DNA of 37,899 nt from Fulvivirga lutimaris (GCF_009711525.1 NZ_SMLV01000412.1:1-37899); one strand, 5' to 3'; shown: positions 1 to 8,197, counted from the first letter of the stretch. The notes: generated by a model not told the origin, from the letters alone. Numbers and translations are program-made.

Positions 1-1452
1 CTGACCGAAGAAAAACTGGATGCAATGGCTGCCAAATATGCACAGCAGTCCTTCCCCATGCTCAAAGAGCTGCTGAGCATTCCTAATGATGCCGTTTATT
101 CTAAAGACATAGAAAAGAACATCCAATGGTGTGAAAAAGCCTTTGGAGATAGAAAGTTCACTACCACCAGAATTGAGACTTCTACCGTGCCTCTCCTACT
201 GGCAGAACGCAAAGTAAAGAAGCCTAAAAACACGGTGCTCATCTATTTGCAGATTGATGGGCAGCCTGTGGATACTTCAAGGTGGTTTCAGCAAGACCCG
301 TACATTCCTGCCTTAAAAATGAAAAATGCTAAAGGCGAATGGGAAGAAATGGACTGGAGTAAAATCGAGAATTATGATGATGACTGGCGGGTATTTGCCA
401 GATCAACTTCTGATGCTAAAGGTCCTGCGGCCATGTTTTTAGCAGCTATTGATGCTATTGATGATAATAAAATCAGCCCGAATTTTGACATCAAAGTTAT
501 TCTTGATTTTGAAGAAGAATTGGGATCGCCAAGGTTGCCTCAAGCAGTAATTGATAACAAGGAACTATTGAAATCAGACATGCTGGTAATCTTTGACGGG
601 CCAATGCACATCACTAACAAACCAACATTAGTGTTTGGTGCGCGAGGTATTGCTACCATCCAGCTGACTACCTACGGACCGATAGCACCGCAACACAGCG
701 GGCATTATGGTAATTATGCGCCAAATCCCGCTTTCAGACTGTCACAGATTTTGGCTTCTATGAAAGATGATGATGGCAGAGTGACCATACCAGGTTATTA
801 TGATGGTATCACCATTGATGCAGAAACAGAGAAGATATTAAGAGCAGTACCAGATGATGAAAAGGAAATTCAGGACAGGCTGCAGATAGGAAGTACGGAC
901 AAAGTAGGTCGCTTTTACCAGGAGGCTATACAGTATCCTTCTTTAAATATAAGAGGTATGCAGTCGGGATGGATCAATGAAAAAGCCAGAACCATAGTAC
1001 CTGACTGGGCACGAGCTGAACTTGATTTAAGATTGGTGCTGGAGTCTGACCCGCAAAGACTAGTGAGTCTTGTGAAAAAACATATTGAAGGCCTTGGGTA
1101 TTATGTCACCAAAGACACCCCAACCAAAGCAGAAAGAATGAGCCATGAAAAAGTGGCCTCGTTTACTTATGAGATCTCTTACCAGTCTTTCAGAACGGAT
1201 TATAACACAGACATCGGCATCTGGCTAAAAGAGTCGTTGAAAAATGCATATGGTACCGACCCGATTATGGAAAGAATGGCCGGTGGCTCCATCCCTATCT
1301 CTCCGTTTGTGACCACTTTGGACATTCCTGCGGTATCAGTACCTACAGTAAACAGGGACAACAACCAGCACAGTCCGAATGAGAACATCAGGCTTGGGAA
1401 TTATAGAGATGGTATTAAAACGATGATTGCTATTTTGGGGCAGAAGTTATAG
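1..1452 (+). CDS. M20-family metallopeptidase, 5' end outside the window
   Basis: This is a zinc-type M20 aminoacylase/dipeptidase-like hydrolase. The frame is open from base 1 and reads LTEEKLDA before the first ATG at 25, so the true start is probably upstream and 25 is internal. Numbered from that ATG, the ligand signature is visible: D78 in LQIDGQPVD, D130 in STSDAKGP, the glutamate run E163-E165 in DFEEELGS, D191 in IFDGP and H449 in NQHSPNEN. The H-x-D ligand motif normal for the family is Q-I-D here, so the first metal-binding His is Gln (Q76). A central dimerisation (lid) domain lies between the two halves of the catalytic domain. I recall a similar Gln in Bacteroidota relatives, so this may be a subfamily trait and not damage. 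The next gene starts one base after the stop, suggesting co-transcription. Substrate is unknown; any signal peptide would lie outside the window. Confidence 0.9.
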   Translation: MTEEKLDAMAAKYAQQSFPMLKELLSIPNDAVYSKDIEKNIQWCEKAFGDRKFTTTRIETSTVPLLLAERKVKKPKNTVLIYLQIDGQPVDTSRWFQQDPYIPALKMKNAKGEWEEMDWSKIENYDDDWRVFARSTSDAKGPAAMFLAAIDAIDDNKISPNFDIKVILDFEEELGSPRLPQAVIDNKELLKSDMLVIFDGPMHITNKPTLVFGARGIATIQLTTYGPIAPQHSGHYGNYAPNPAFRLSQILASMKDDDGRVTIPGYYDGITIDAETEKILRAVPDDEKEIQDRLQIGSTDKVGRFYQEAIQYPSLNIRGMQSGWINEKARTIVPDWARAELDLRLVLESDPQRLVSLVKKHIEGLGYYVTKDTPTKAERMSHEKVASFTYEISYQSFRTDYNTDIGIWLKESLKNAYGTDPIMERMAGGSIPISPFVTTLDIPAVSVPTVNRDNNQHSPNENIRLGNYRDGIKTMIAILGQKL

Positions 1453-1453
1453 G

Positions 1454-2293
1454 ATGAAAAACGTCTTCAAGATTCTTTGCTTAATTATAGGCGCACTTTT
1501 CACTTCTTGTGATCAAAATAAGGCAAATGCAACCTTAGATTATTCTACCAAAAGCGACTCTGCTCTATACTCTTACAACTTGGGTTGGAAGCAGATCATG
1601 GATGAAGGCTACTATTCTAAAGCAGAGAAATCCTATAGAAGAGCACTGGAGTATGATCCCAATTTCTTGGTTGGTCAAAGTGTACTCGCCAGGTTAACAC
1701 GAGATCTGGATGAGCGCCTGGCATTATATGAGAACCTGGAGGCCAATAAGAGTAACATTACCGGTGATGAACGATTGATTTTAGATGTTTACTTAGCACT
1801 AACTCATTTCACAAATGTTAGAGAACAAAACCCGGATAAAGCAAAAAAAGTAATTGCTGATGTGTTGCAGCTGGCATATGACAACTTTAAAATTATAGTC
1901 CATAAATACCCTGATCAAACATATCTTAAGGCTGAGTATATAGAAATTCTTCATTCGCTTTATGGGCCTCAAGCATCGCTTGATTCATTAAATGCCCTGA
2001 CCTCTAACCAACAAAAAGACAACCCTTTTCTTCTTGGTTATTCAGCAACCATCAATGCTGAGTTAGAAAATTTTGATGTTGCGCTTCAGCAAGCCGAACA
2101 GTTAGAATCACTGATGAAAAATCAATCTGTGCCCAAGCCCTCGGTAGTTTATGCGGACATTTATTTTAGAATGGATAGCCTCATGCTGGCAAAAAAGCAT
2201 ATTGACTTTGCCTATGCTTTGGATTCCTTAAATGTAGATGCTGGCAGGCTAAAAGTTAAAATTGATCAGGAGCTAGCTGACAGAGGAATGTAA
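1454..2293 (+). CDS. TPR-containing lipoprotein
   Basis: This is a predicted 279-residue lipoprotein. A start at 1454 places a hydrophobic signal ending in the lipobox LFTSC with the lipid-modified cysteine at residue 19; the longer in-frame start at 1427 would put nine residues, encoded inside the upstream gene, before the signal and is rejected. The mature part is helical. It holds a recognisable TPR unit around residues 40-70 (YYSKAEKSYRRALEYDPNF) and a second weaker one near the C-terminus (AKKHIDFAYALDSLNVDA). No catalytic motif is visible. TPR lipoproteins act as protein-protein scaffolds at the envelope. The one-base spacing from the M20 gene suggests the two are made together, but no specific partner can be named. 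Confidence 0.8.
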   Translation: MKNVFKILCLIIGALFTSCDQNKANATLDYSTKSDSALYSYNLGWKQIMDEGYYSKAEKSYRRALEYDPNFLVGQSVLARLTRDLDERLALYENLEANKSNITGDERLILDVYLALTHFTNVREQNPDKAKKVIADVLQLAYDNFKIIVHKYPDQTYLKAEYIEILHSLYGPQASLDSLNALTSNQQKDNPFLLGYSATINAELENFDVALQQAEQLESLMKNQSVPKPSVVYADIYFRMDSLMLAKKHIDFAYALDSLNVDAGRLKVKIDQELADRGM

Positions 2294-2334
2294 ATAGTCT
2301 AATATCAAAGTTTATTTTAACAATTATTGATATG

Positions 2335-2349
2335 GTATCAAGTTGATAC
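2335..2349. promoter_or_regulatory. Candidate operator palindrome upstream of the VOC gene
   Basis: GTATCAAGTTGATAC is a perfect palindrome with seven-base arms around one central base. It lies in the 216-base gap between the TPR lipoprotein and the broken VOC gene. It could bind a dimeric regulator, but no promoter boxes could be placed with confidence, and chance is possible in AT-rich DNA. Confidence 0.2.
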
Positions 2350-2509
2350 TAAAATGGAGCAGCAGCTTAAAGTTTGCCTTTAATAGTTAATCATAATCGT
2401 GTATTTTTATAAGATGCAGAATGAATTATTTGAAATAGTCTAACAACACTAGGTTGGTTAGGCGTAGGCACCAAAAGAGCACTGCACTTTAAATTAAAAT
2501 AATAGAAAT

Positions 2510-2865
2510 ATGAAATTAGGCGCATTTTCAGTAAGCCTTAGTGTAAAAGACATTAACGCTTCAAAACAATTTTATGAGAAACTCGGATTTACACAGTTTG
2601 CCGGTGATATCGAGAAAAACTATCTCATCATGAAAAATGGAGATTCATTAATTGGTTTATTTCAAGGGATGTTTGAAAACAATATTTTAACATTCAACCC
2701 AGGATGGGATGCAAATGCAAACAAGCTTGAAGATTTTGATGATGTAAGGGTAATACAAAAAACCTTAAAGGATAATAATATAGATTTAAAGGGTGAAGCG
2801 GACCTGCAAGTATTACAATGCTCGACCCAGATGGTAATGCCATTTTGATTGACCAGCATGTTTAA
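2510..2865 (+). pseudogene. VOC/glyoxalase-family protein gene, frameshifted near the 3' end
   Basis: The first ~97 codons encode a VOC (glyoxalase/bleomycin-resistance) fold: beta strand SVSLSVKDI, then FYEKLGF, then YLIMKNGDSLIGLF and a FDDVRVIQKTLKDNNI helix. After the codons for GEA the reading frame turns to LQVLQCSTQMVMPF and stops at 2848. In another frame, starting at base 2800, the same DNA reads GPASITMLDPDGNAILIDQH and stops at 2863-2865, which is the normal C-terminal strand of this family. The expected linker of about five residues between EAD and GPAS is missing, so this is a multi-base deletion and not a single-base slip. The open frame would give 112 residues without the last beta strand, so the product is probably inactive. 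Confidence 0.8.
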
Positions 2866-2920
2866 TAATATTGAGAAAAGGTTTGTCGTCAACTAATCTT
2901 GAAATACTCTTGAGCTAAAA

Positions 2921-3667
2921 ATGATCACCCCCCAACTCAACTCCTACTGGCAACGATTTTTCAAGTTTGACTGGAAATTTGGGCTCTTTCTTATTCTGCT
3001 GGTCTGTATTCCGCGCTTTGTTTTAGTGTTGCTGGCCAATCAAACCGGCAACTATGCCGCTATTGGCACTGTCATGCTTATCTCAGCGGCTATTCCGTTT
3101 ATCTTTTTAAGCAGAAAAAGTCTGAGCGGCATAGGCATTTGTGGTACTAAAAAGTTTAAAGCGCTGCTTATTGCTCTTGTTGCAGGCATTGCGTTAAGCC
3201 TCCTCCTCTACTTTATCGGTGCTACTTTGTTTGGCAACACCTACCAAAACTGGTATGTGTACATTGGTAAGTCGTATAACATTCCTGAGGTACTCTCCCC
3301 CGAAGCCAAATTGACCTTATTCATTCCAATGGCCATTATGGGTATGCTTTTTAGTCCTATTGGCGAGGAGCTGTACTTCCGCGGTATTGTGCATGGCAGC
3401 TTTGCTCAGTCTTTAGGAGATAAAAAGGCCTCTTATGTAGATAGTGCTGCTTTTGCCATCACGCACATTGCCCACTTTGGTTTGGTATTCGTTAACGGCA
3501 CGTGGGATTTTTACTTCCTTCCCACCCTGCTGTGGGTGGCAGGCATGTTTTTCACCAGTGTGATCTTTTTCAAAATGAAGCAGCTCAGCGGCTCACTATT
3601 AGGCGCGATATTATGCCACGCAGGCTTTAATCTGGGAATGATTTATAGTATTTTTTATCTGCTGTAA
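2921..3667 (+). CDS. CPBP-family intramembrane metalloprotease
   Basis: This is a multi-spanning membrane protein of 248 residues with the three signature motifs of the CPBP (CAAX protease and bacteriocin-processing, Abi/Rce1-like) family. They are E149-E150-x-x-x-R154 (GEELYFRG), F-x-x-x-H with H182 in FAITHIAHF, and H233-x-x-x-N237 (CHAGFN). These are the glutamate and histidine residues expected to hold a catalytic water or metal within the membrane. About seven or eight hydrophobic segments are seen. In bacteria such proteins act in bacteriocin immunity, peptide maturation or envelope signalling; nothing here picks one. It lies alone behind the broken VOC gene and is convergent with the next gene. 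A second, unrelated-looking CPBP protein occurs at 29147-29848. Confidence 0.88.
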   Translation: MITPQLNSYWQRFFKFDWKFGLFLILLVCIPRFVLVLLANQTGNYAAIGTVMLISAAIPFIFLSRKSLSGIGICGTKKFKALLIALVAGIALSLLLYFIGATLFGNTYQNWYVYIGKSYNIPEVLSPEAKLTLFIPMAIMGMLFSPIGEELYFRGIVHGSFAQSLGDKKASYVDSAAFAITHIAHFGLVFVNGTWDFYFLPTLLWVAGMFFTSVIFFKMKQLSGSLLGAILCHAGFNLGMIYSIFYLL

Positions 3668-3686
3668 AGTAATAAAAGCGCTCATT

Positions 3687-3850
3687 TTACTTTTCAAAAC
3701 ACAAGTTATAAATCAAAGAATCCCGGCTATTCCAGATTTGCAATCTACCCTTGAGTAAGTCATCCCGCCAGGGATCTTTTCCATAACTTCTGATCAGGAG
3801 ACTTCTCATCCGATAGCTATCGGATCGTTCCTCCTGCGAAGCGAGGTGAC
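3687..3850. repeat. Intergenic palindromic (REP-like) element
   Basis: This gap between two convergent genes carries a perfect 18-base palindrome, ATCCGATAGCTATCGGAT, at 3808-3825. It is flanked on one side by a small hairpin arm pair CCTC/GAGG around CTGCGAAGC and on the other by a repeated ACTTCT. On the minus strand the stretch stays open for 61 codons and would encode a peptide with QEERSDSYRMRS. Spurious ORFs with an EERSD string recur, to my recollection, in dispersed intergenic repeats of Bacteroidota and other phyla. I therefore call it a repeat and not a gene. Only one copy lies in this window, so its repetitive nature is an inference. Confidence 0.45.
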
Positions 3851-3861
3851 TTTCATTATTA

Positions 3862-5352
3862 TCATTTCTCAAAACCCTTCAAAAAATCAAGCACCTCTTT
3901 ATAAGGAATAGGCGAAGTGTGGAAGGCAAACACCGTCTCCACATCCAGTTTATATTTATCAACTGCTGATTTTACTTCAGTCAAATATTGTGGTGAAAAG
4001 AATTCCTTATTTCTTCCTGTGTACTGCACCAGATCACTGGCATAAAGCACTTTAGTTTTAGGGAAGTACAGCATGATCATGCGCTCACCACCCTCGCCAT
4101 TCACAGGTACCACTTTCACCGGATTGGTCTTATCCTTTATTTCTATAGGCTCATTGATCAGGTTAAATTTTGGTTTTGGTCTCGACTTCTCATACGCATC
4201 GGGCATCATAGAATAATCAGCAGCCAAAAGCTGTTTAATCAATGGTTCGTTAAGTCTGTGTGTGTAAATAGGAATGTTACGCGCAGCATATGCCCTGGCA
4301 CCTCCAATATGTGGCCATGCGTCAGAGGTTACAAACACAGCTTTTATGGGTTTATTAGGGTACTTCTTCTCCAGAAAAGCAATATGCCGCTCGCTGTAGC
4401 CAGAAGTAATAGGACTTTCAATTACCAAAATACCATCTTCCTGCACAGCATGCGCCACATACCACGAACCAGGGATAGTATAAACGTCCTCACCAACTGT
4501 CTGTTTATTCTCTGTGACCAATGGCATATCCTTTACCAGCGTAGGCTCAGGTACGGCAGCAGCCTCTTCAGGAACCGTAAACAAATCAGGAGCAACATCT
4601 GGGTTAAAATCAATATCATAAATGGTCACTGATCTGAAAGGTTTACCGAGCTTATAAACGTCCCACTGAGCCGGGTAACGCACCTTGGCAGGATATAACC
4701 ACTGCAAGGAGTACTTTATGGTAGTCATAAATTTACCCCATGGATAATTGAATAGGTCGTAAGGGGTAAAAGTTTCAATATCTGCCTGATAAAGCAAATG
4801 TGTATTCCTATTAATATAAAGTGTGTGCTTCAAATCATTTTTCACATAACTCACCACCCAGTGTTCAGTGCCTTCCAAAACCTTATCCTGTTCCTTCTTA
4901 ACCGGATATTTGAGAGCATCCAAAACCAACTTTTCCGGAGCATAGCGCATCCACTCATCATGCACCTGTCGGTAGCCCGAAGGCATGGCCATTACTCTTT
5001 CACCAAATTTCAGCATTCCTTTGTCCCCATTGATCATCATCTCCATCTTCATTTCATCTTTAGATTGGAACATTCTGGAGGCTTCCTTTCTGCTTAGCTG
5101 ATCTTTCCAAACCCCACGTGTTTCATCTACCACTTCATAAGATGTTATATAAGGGCCATTAGGGTTTTCTGATTGCTCCAGCCAGTACTTATGTCCTGCC
5201 ATTTTCATATTGATGTATTCAATAGACTTCCACTTGTCAAGACCACCCATGGCCTCTATGGTCTGGTTAATGATCTCCTTTGGCTCCTGAGCAACGGATT
5301 TGGCAAAAACCATGGTCAGGATAATGACGGCTATGTATCTGGTATTTCTCAT
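3862..5352 (-). CDS. Secreted protein: LolA-like domain plus degenerate metallo-beta-lactamase fold
   Basis: This 496-residue protein starts with a cleavable signal peptide (cleavage near A21). Residues ~25-265 resemble outer-membrane lipoprotein-sorting (LolA/LolB-like) domains: EAMGGLDKWKSIEYINMKM near the start and an IYDIDFNPDVAPDLFTVP ending. Residues ~285-496 have the layout of the metallo-beta-lactamase fold, but the H-x-H-x-D-H metal motif is replaced by S343-D-A-W-P-H348 in VTSDAWPHIGG. Only the last histidine, D440 (LYASDL) and H478 (FAFHTS) are left of the usual ligand set, and the GxGH ligand appears as NGEGGERM. Either it binds a single metal or it has lost catalysis and serves as a binding domain. 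I recall similar SD-WPHIGG motifs in Bacteroidota relatives. It diverges from the LytS kinase gene. Confidence 0.75.
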   Translation of the reverse strand: MRNTRYIAVIILTMVFAKSVAQEPKEIINQTIEAMGGLDKWKSIEYINMKMAGHKYWLEQSENPNGPYITSYEVVDETRGVWKDQLSRKEASRMFQSKDEMKMEMMINGDKGMLKFGERVMAMPSGYRQVHDEWMRYAPEKLVLDALKYPVKKEQDKVLEGTEHWVVSYVKNDLKHTLYINRNTHLLYQADIETFTPYDLFNYPWGKFMTTIKYSLQWLYPAKVRYPAQWDVYKLGKPFRSVTIYDIDFNPDVAPDLFTVPEEAAAVPEPTLVKDMPLVTENKQTVGEDVYTIPGSWYVAHAVQEDGILVIESPITSGYSERHIAFLEKKYPNKPIKAVFVTSDAWPHIGGARAYAARNIPIYTHRLNEPLIKQLLAADYSMMPDAYEKSRPKPKFNLINEPIEIKDKTNPVKVVPVNGEGGERMIMLYFPKTKVLYASDLVQYTGRNKEFFSPQYLTEVKSAVDKYKLDVETVFAFHTSPIPYKEVLDFLKGFEK

Positions 5353-5421
5353 ACTTCAAATAAAGCGCCTCTGGCATTTTTTAGCAGATATATTAGACAG
5401 ACCACGGTTTATAATCTGCAA

Positions 5422-5445
5422 GTCATGCCTTCTGTGCGACATGAC
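5422..5445. promoter_or_regulatory. Inverted repeat between divergent genes
   Basis: GTCATG and CATGAC form a perfect six-base inverted repeat with a 12-base spacer, in the 186-base region between the divergent MBL-like gene and the LytS/LytTR operon. The spacing of two major grooves would suit a dimeric regulator. No clear promoter boxes were found beside it, and the arms are short, so this is tentative. Confidence 0.2.
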
Positions 5446-5538
5446 CGGGTTGTCGATCAAAAAACAGATTATGTCGATTATTCAGTTAAAGCAGACCAAT
5501 AAGCGGGTTTAATCTAAGAGACTCCTTATTTTTAGCCT

Positions 5539-6561
5539 GTGAAATTTTCCTTTCTACGCAACCGGATCTTCTGGCTGAACTTCAGCTTTTGGGCACTGTT
5601 CTTCAGCTATAAAATCTATGATTTCACGGCTTTTATGGACTTCAAGGTGGCCTTTCTTAGGATTACCGTCCCCATGTTCTTTCATATCATCCTGAGCTAT
5701 ACGCACTATTTCTTCATCTTGCCAGACCTGCTCAGAACTAAAAGACTAAAAAGGTATCTAATCAAACTGGTGATGGCCATTGCGGTAGTTATGTTTTTTC
5801 AAGTGATTACTGAAAATGCTACACTTTCAAGTCTCGGCACATCAAACTATTTTGAGACTTTTGGCTGGATCAGATTTGTAAGTACCCTGTGGGATGAAAT
5901 GAGCTTCATGATTTTTACCGGGATGATCAAATTTGCCGTGGACTGGTTTGAGATGGAGAACAAAAAGAAGACACTGGAAAATGAAAAATTGGCCGTAGAA
6001 CTCAAATACTTAAAATCGCAAATCAATCCGCATTTCCTGTTCAATACACTACACAACCTCAACTACCTCACACAGATAAAGAGTGATCAGGCATCAGAAG
6101 TTATTGTAATGCTTTCCAATATCATGCGTTATATGATTTATGATTCCAATAAACCCAGCGTGACATTGCGAAAAGAGATAGATTATATTCAGGATTATCT
6201 TGCACTGGAAGCTATTAGGCTCAATAATAAGTTTGACCTTAAATTTGATGTGACAGAGGCCAATGACCAATTGGAAATTGCCCCGCTCATATTTATCCCC
6301 TTTGTTGAAAATGCTTTTAAGCATGGCATCAGCGATAAGGATGAAAAAAGCTGGATTGATATCAGGCTTTCAACAAAAGAAAATATCATGTATTTAGTTG
6401 TTGAAAATAGTATCGGAGAAAAGGTTGATATGGAGTCATCCGGTGTTGGACTAGAAAATGTTAAGAAGCGATTGGCACTGGGATATCCGGGTAAATACAC
6501 CCTGGATATTGATGAAAGTGAAAAAAAATATCATGTATCACTTACCCTTGACTTAGCATGA
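5539..6561 (+). CDS. LytS-type sensor histidine kinase (His_kinase/HATPase_c)
   Basis: This is a 340-residue membrane kinase. Residues ~10-140 hold four hydrophobic segments and no recognisable ligand-binding domain. A short coiled coil (ENKKKTLENEKLAVELKYL) leads to the His_kinase motif LKSQINPHFLFNTLHNL with phospho-acceptor H165. The ATPase domain follows, with the N-box PFVENAFKHGI (N258) and a glycine-rich SSGVGLENVKKRL. This is the architecture of LytS/YehU kinases that pair with LytTR regulators. The start is GTG with no convincing ribosome-binding site; the sequence from there runs straight into the first membrane segment. The stop overlaps the regulator's start by four bases (ATGA), implying translational coupling. 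The input signal cannot be read from the sequence. Confidence 0.92.
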   Translation: MKFSFLRNRIFWLNFSFWALFFSYKIYDFTAFMDFKVAFLRITVPMFFHIILSYTHYFFILPDLLRTKRLKRYLIKLVMAIAVVMFFQVITENATLSSLGTSNYFETFGWIRFVSTLWDEMSFMIFTGMIKFAVDWFEMENKKKTLENEKLAVELKYLKSQINPHFLFNTLHNLNYLTQIKSDQASEVIVMLSNIMRYMIYDSNKPSVTLRKEIDYIQDYLALEAIRLNNKFDLKFDVTEANDQLEIAPLIFIPFVENAFKHGISDKDEKSWIDIRLSTKENIMYLVVENSIGEKVDMESSGVGLENVKKRLALGYPGKYTLDIDESEKKYHVSLTLDLA

Positions 6562-7271
6562 CATTAAGGTGTGTAATTATAGAAGATGAGCCGATGGCCA
6601 GAAAGCTTTTGCTGGATTACTGCAGTCGGGTGTCAGAAATTGAAGTGGTAAAAGAATTTACCAACGGGCTAGATGCCCTACCCTACCTCAACAATAACCC
6701 GATTGATCTGCTTTTTATTGATATAAAAATGCCCGGCATAACAGGTGTCGACCTTGTGAAGACCTTACAGAACAAGCCTAAAATAATATTTACCACGGCC
6801 TTTGCCGAATATGCCGTTGATGGTTTTGAACTTGATGCAACTGATTACCTTCTCAAGCCATTCAATTTTCCCAGGTTCATAAAAGCAGTTAATAAGGTTC
6901 TCTCTCACACTCAGGCCAGTCAACCAAATACAGATGGCAATAAAAATACTGGTGGAGATTATATCTTTATTAAAGATGGTAGAGACATGGTCAAGGTTCC
7001 TTTGGCGGAGATCCTTTATATCAAAGGACAAAAAGACTATGTGAAATTCACCCTCAGGAACAGGAAAATTATGAGCCTAATGAACATGAAGGACCTCGAG
7101 AATAGCCTTGCTGAAAAAGGCTTTTTGCGTATTCATCAATCCTTCATTATTAACACTGCTCAAATTGAAGTAGTCTCCAACAATTCACTAAAAATCAACG
7201 GAGAGTTTTTACCTATCAGCCAGACTTACAAACAAGGATTTAAAAAGTTCTTAGACAAACATCAACATTAG
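6558..7271 (+). CDS. LytTR-family response regulator
   Basis: This 237-residue DNA-binding response regulator is the partner of the overlapping kinase. The receiver domain (1-120) has the acidic pocket E9-D10 in VIIEDEP, the phospho-acceptor D55 in LLFIDIKMPG, and the conserved lysine in TDYLLKPFNF. After a linker rich in Asn, Gly and Thr, residues ~138-237 form the LytTR domain: IFIKDGRDMVKVPLAEILY, then YVKFTL and FLRIHQSFIIN. LytTR domains bind paired direct repeats in promoters. The gene ends eight bases before the stop of the convergent exporter gene, with a hairpin spanning both stops. Confidence 0.93.
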   Translation: MTLRCVIIEDEPMARKLLLDYCSRVSEIEVVKEFTNGLDALPYLNNNPIDLLFIDIKMPGITGVDLVKTLQNKPKIIFTTAFAEYAVDGFELDATDYLLKPFNFPRFIKAVNKVLSHTQASQPNTDGNKNTGGDYIFIKDGRDMVKVPLAEILYIKGQKDYVKFTLRNRKIMSLMNMKDLENSLAEKGFLRIHQSFIINTAQIEVVSNNSLKINGEFLPISQTYKQGFKKFLDKHQH

Positions 7272-7296
7272 GTAGCAGCTCAACGAGCCACTACCT
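7270..7296. terminator. Bidirectional hairpin across two convergent stop codons
   Basis: AGGTAG pairs with CTACCT, and inside it GCTC pairs with GAGC around an AAC loop, with a symmetric CA/CA internal loop. The structure covers the TAG of the LytTR gene and the TGA of the convergent DMT gene. No good T-run follows on either strand, so it may act by blocking read-through or protecting 3' ends and need not be a classical intrinsic terminator. Confidence 0.45.
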
Positions 7297-8197
7297 GATC
7301 TTCTGCTATTTTGGATTTCGAAAATTTCAATTTGATATTAACGATCAATATTCCTGTCAGGATCAGCAGCATTCCTAAAACCATAGCACTGGTGATCACT
7401 TCATCTAAAAAAATGGCTCCCAGGGCAATTCCGAAGATGGGCACAATGTAAGTCACCAATGAAACAAAAGATGCTGCAGTCCTTTCTATAAGATAAAAAT
7501 AGAGTACAAAAGCCACAGCCGTCCCGAAAAAGCTTAACAAAAATATGGATAGCCAGGCAGGTCCACCTATTTGCGAAAAAACAGTTCGCGTATCAAAAAT
7601 AAAAGCCAGTGGCACCAGATACACTGAACTCGCTAGCAACTGCCCTGCCGGTGCATGCATAGGTTTGGCTTTACTTAAATGCTTCCTCGAGTATATTAAT
7701 CCAATGGCATAACTGACTGCTCCAAAGGTTACTGCAACTATTCCTAAAAAAGCTGAATCAAAGCCATTGCTCAACTTAGGAAGGCTCAGCACTACCAAAC
7801 CCGCAAAACCAAGCGCAACGCCTATTAGTTTTTTGGCAGATAGTCTTTCTGCCGATATGGTGAAATGAGCCAGCAATACCGTACTCAATGGCGTGAGTCC
7901 ATTAAGAATTGAAGCCAAACCACTGTCAATGTATTGTTCACCCCAGTTGAATAACATGAAAGGCAGAGCCTGAGCAAAGAAACCGGCCAGCGCCACATGC
8001 TTCCAAAAGGTTATATCTGTCGGAAGCTTTACCTTACGCATCAACAAAAAGACATTCAAAAATAACGCGGCAAAGCCAATGCGCATGGCGGCCATCATAA
8101 TAGGCGATATCTCCACCACAGCAATTTTTATAAACAGAAATGACGGTCCCCAAAGTGCGGCCAGTAGTATTAACAAAAAGTAGTTCTTTAATTTCAT
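7280..8197 (-). CDS. EamA/DMT-superfamily transporter
   Basis: This is a 305-residue inner-membrane protein with about ten hydrophobic segments in two homologous halves of five, the layout of EamA drug/metabolite transporters. Family marks are LLAALWGPSFLFIKIA at the N-terminus, the end of the first half (LSAKKLIGVALGFAGLVVL), and LVTYIVPIFGIALGAIFLDE in the last third. Such proteins usually export amino acids, metabolites or toxic analogues. The divergent LysR regulator next to it is a common arrangement in which the regulator controls the exporter. A 52-codon ORF ends five bases before its start and may be co-transcribed. A substrate cannot be given. Confidence 0.9.
   Translation of the reverse strand: MKLKNYFLLILLAALWGPSFLFIKIAVVEISPIMMAAMRIGFAALFLNVFLLMRKVKLPTDITFWKHVALAGFFAQALPFMLFNWGEQYIDSGLASILNGLTPLSTVLLAHFTISAERLSAKKLIGVALGFAGLVVLSLPKLSNGFDSAFLGIVAVTFGAVSYAIGLIYSRKHLSKAKPMHAPAGQLLASSVYLVPLAFIFDTRTVFSQIGGPAWLSIFLLSFFGTAVAFVLYFYLIERTAASFVSLVTYIVPIFGIALGAIFLDEVITSAMVLGMLLILTGILIVNIKLKFSKSKIAEDQVVAR

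Noticed and set aside
3687-3872. A 61-codon minus-strand frame with an EERSD string
   Set aside because: It overlaps a palindromic intergenic element, and such strings are typical of spurious frames in repeats, so it was not called as a gene.
4258-4632. Plus-strand frames of 70-124 codons opposite the LolA/MBL gene
   Set aside because: They lie opposite a real coding region, have no recognisable domain and are rich in residues expected from antisense codons.
5464-5490. Possible LytTR direct repeats ACAGATTAT and TCAGTTAAA
   Set aside because: Each differs from the loose consensus and the nine-base spacing is shorter than usual for LytTR sites.
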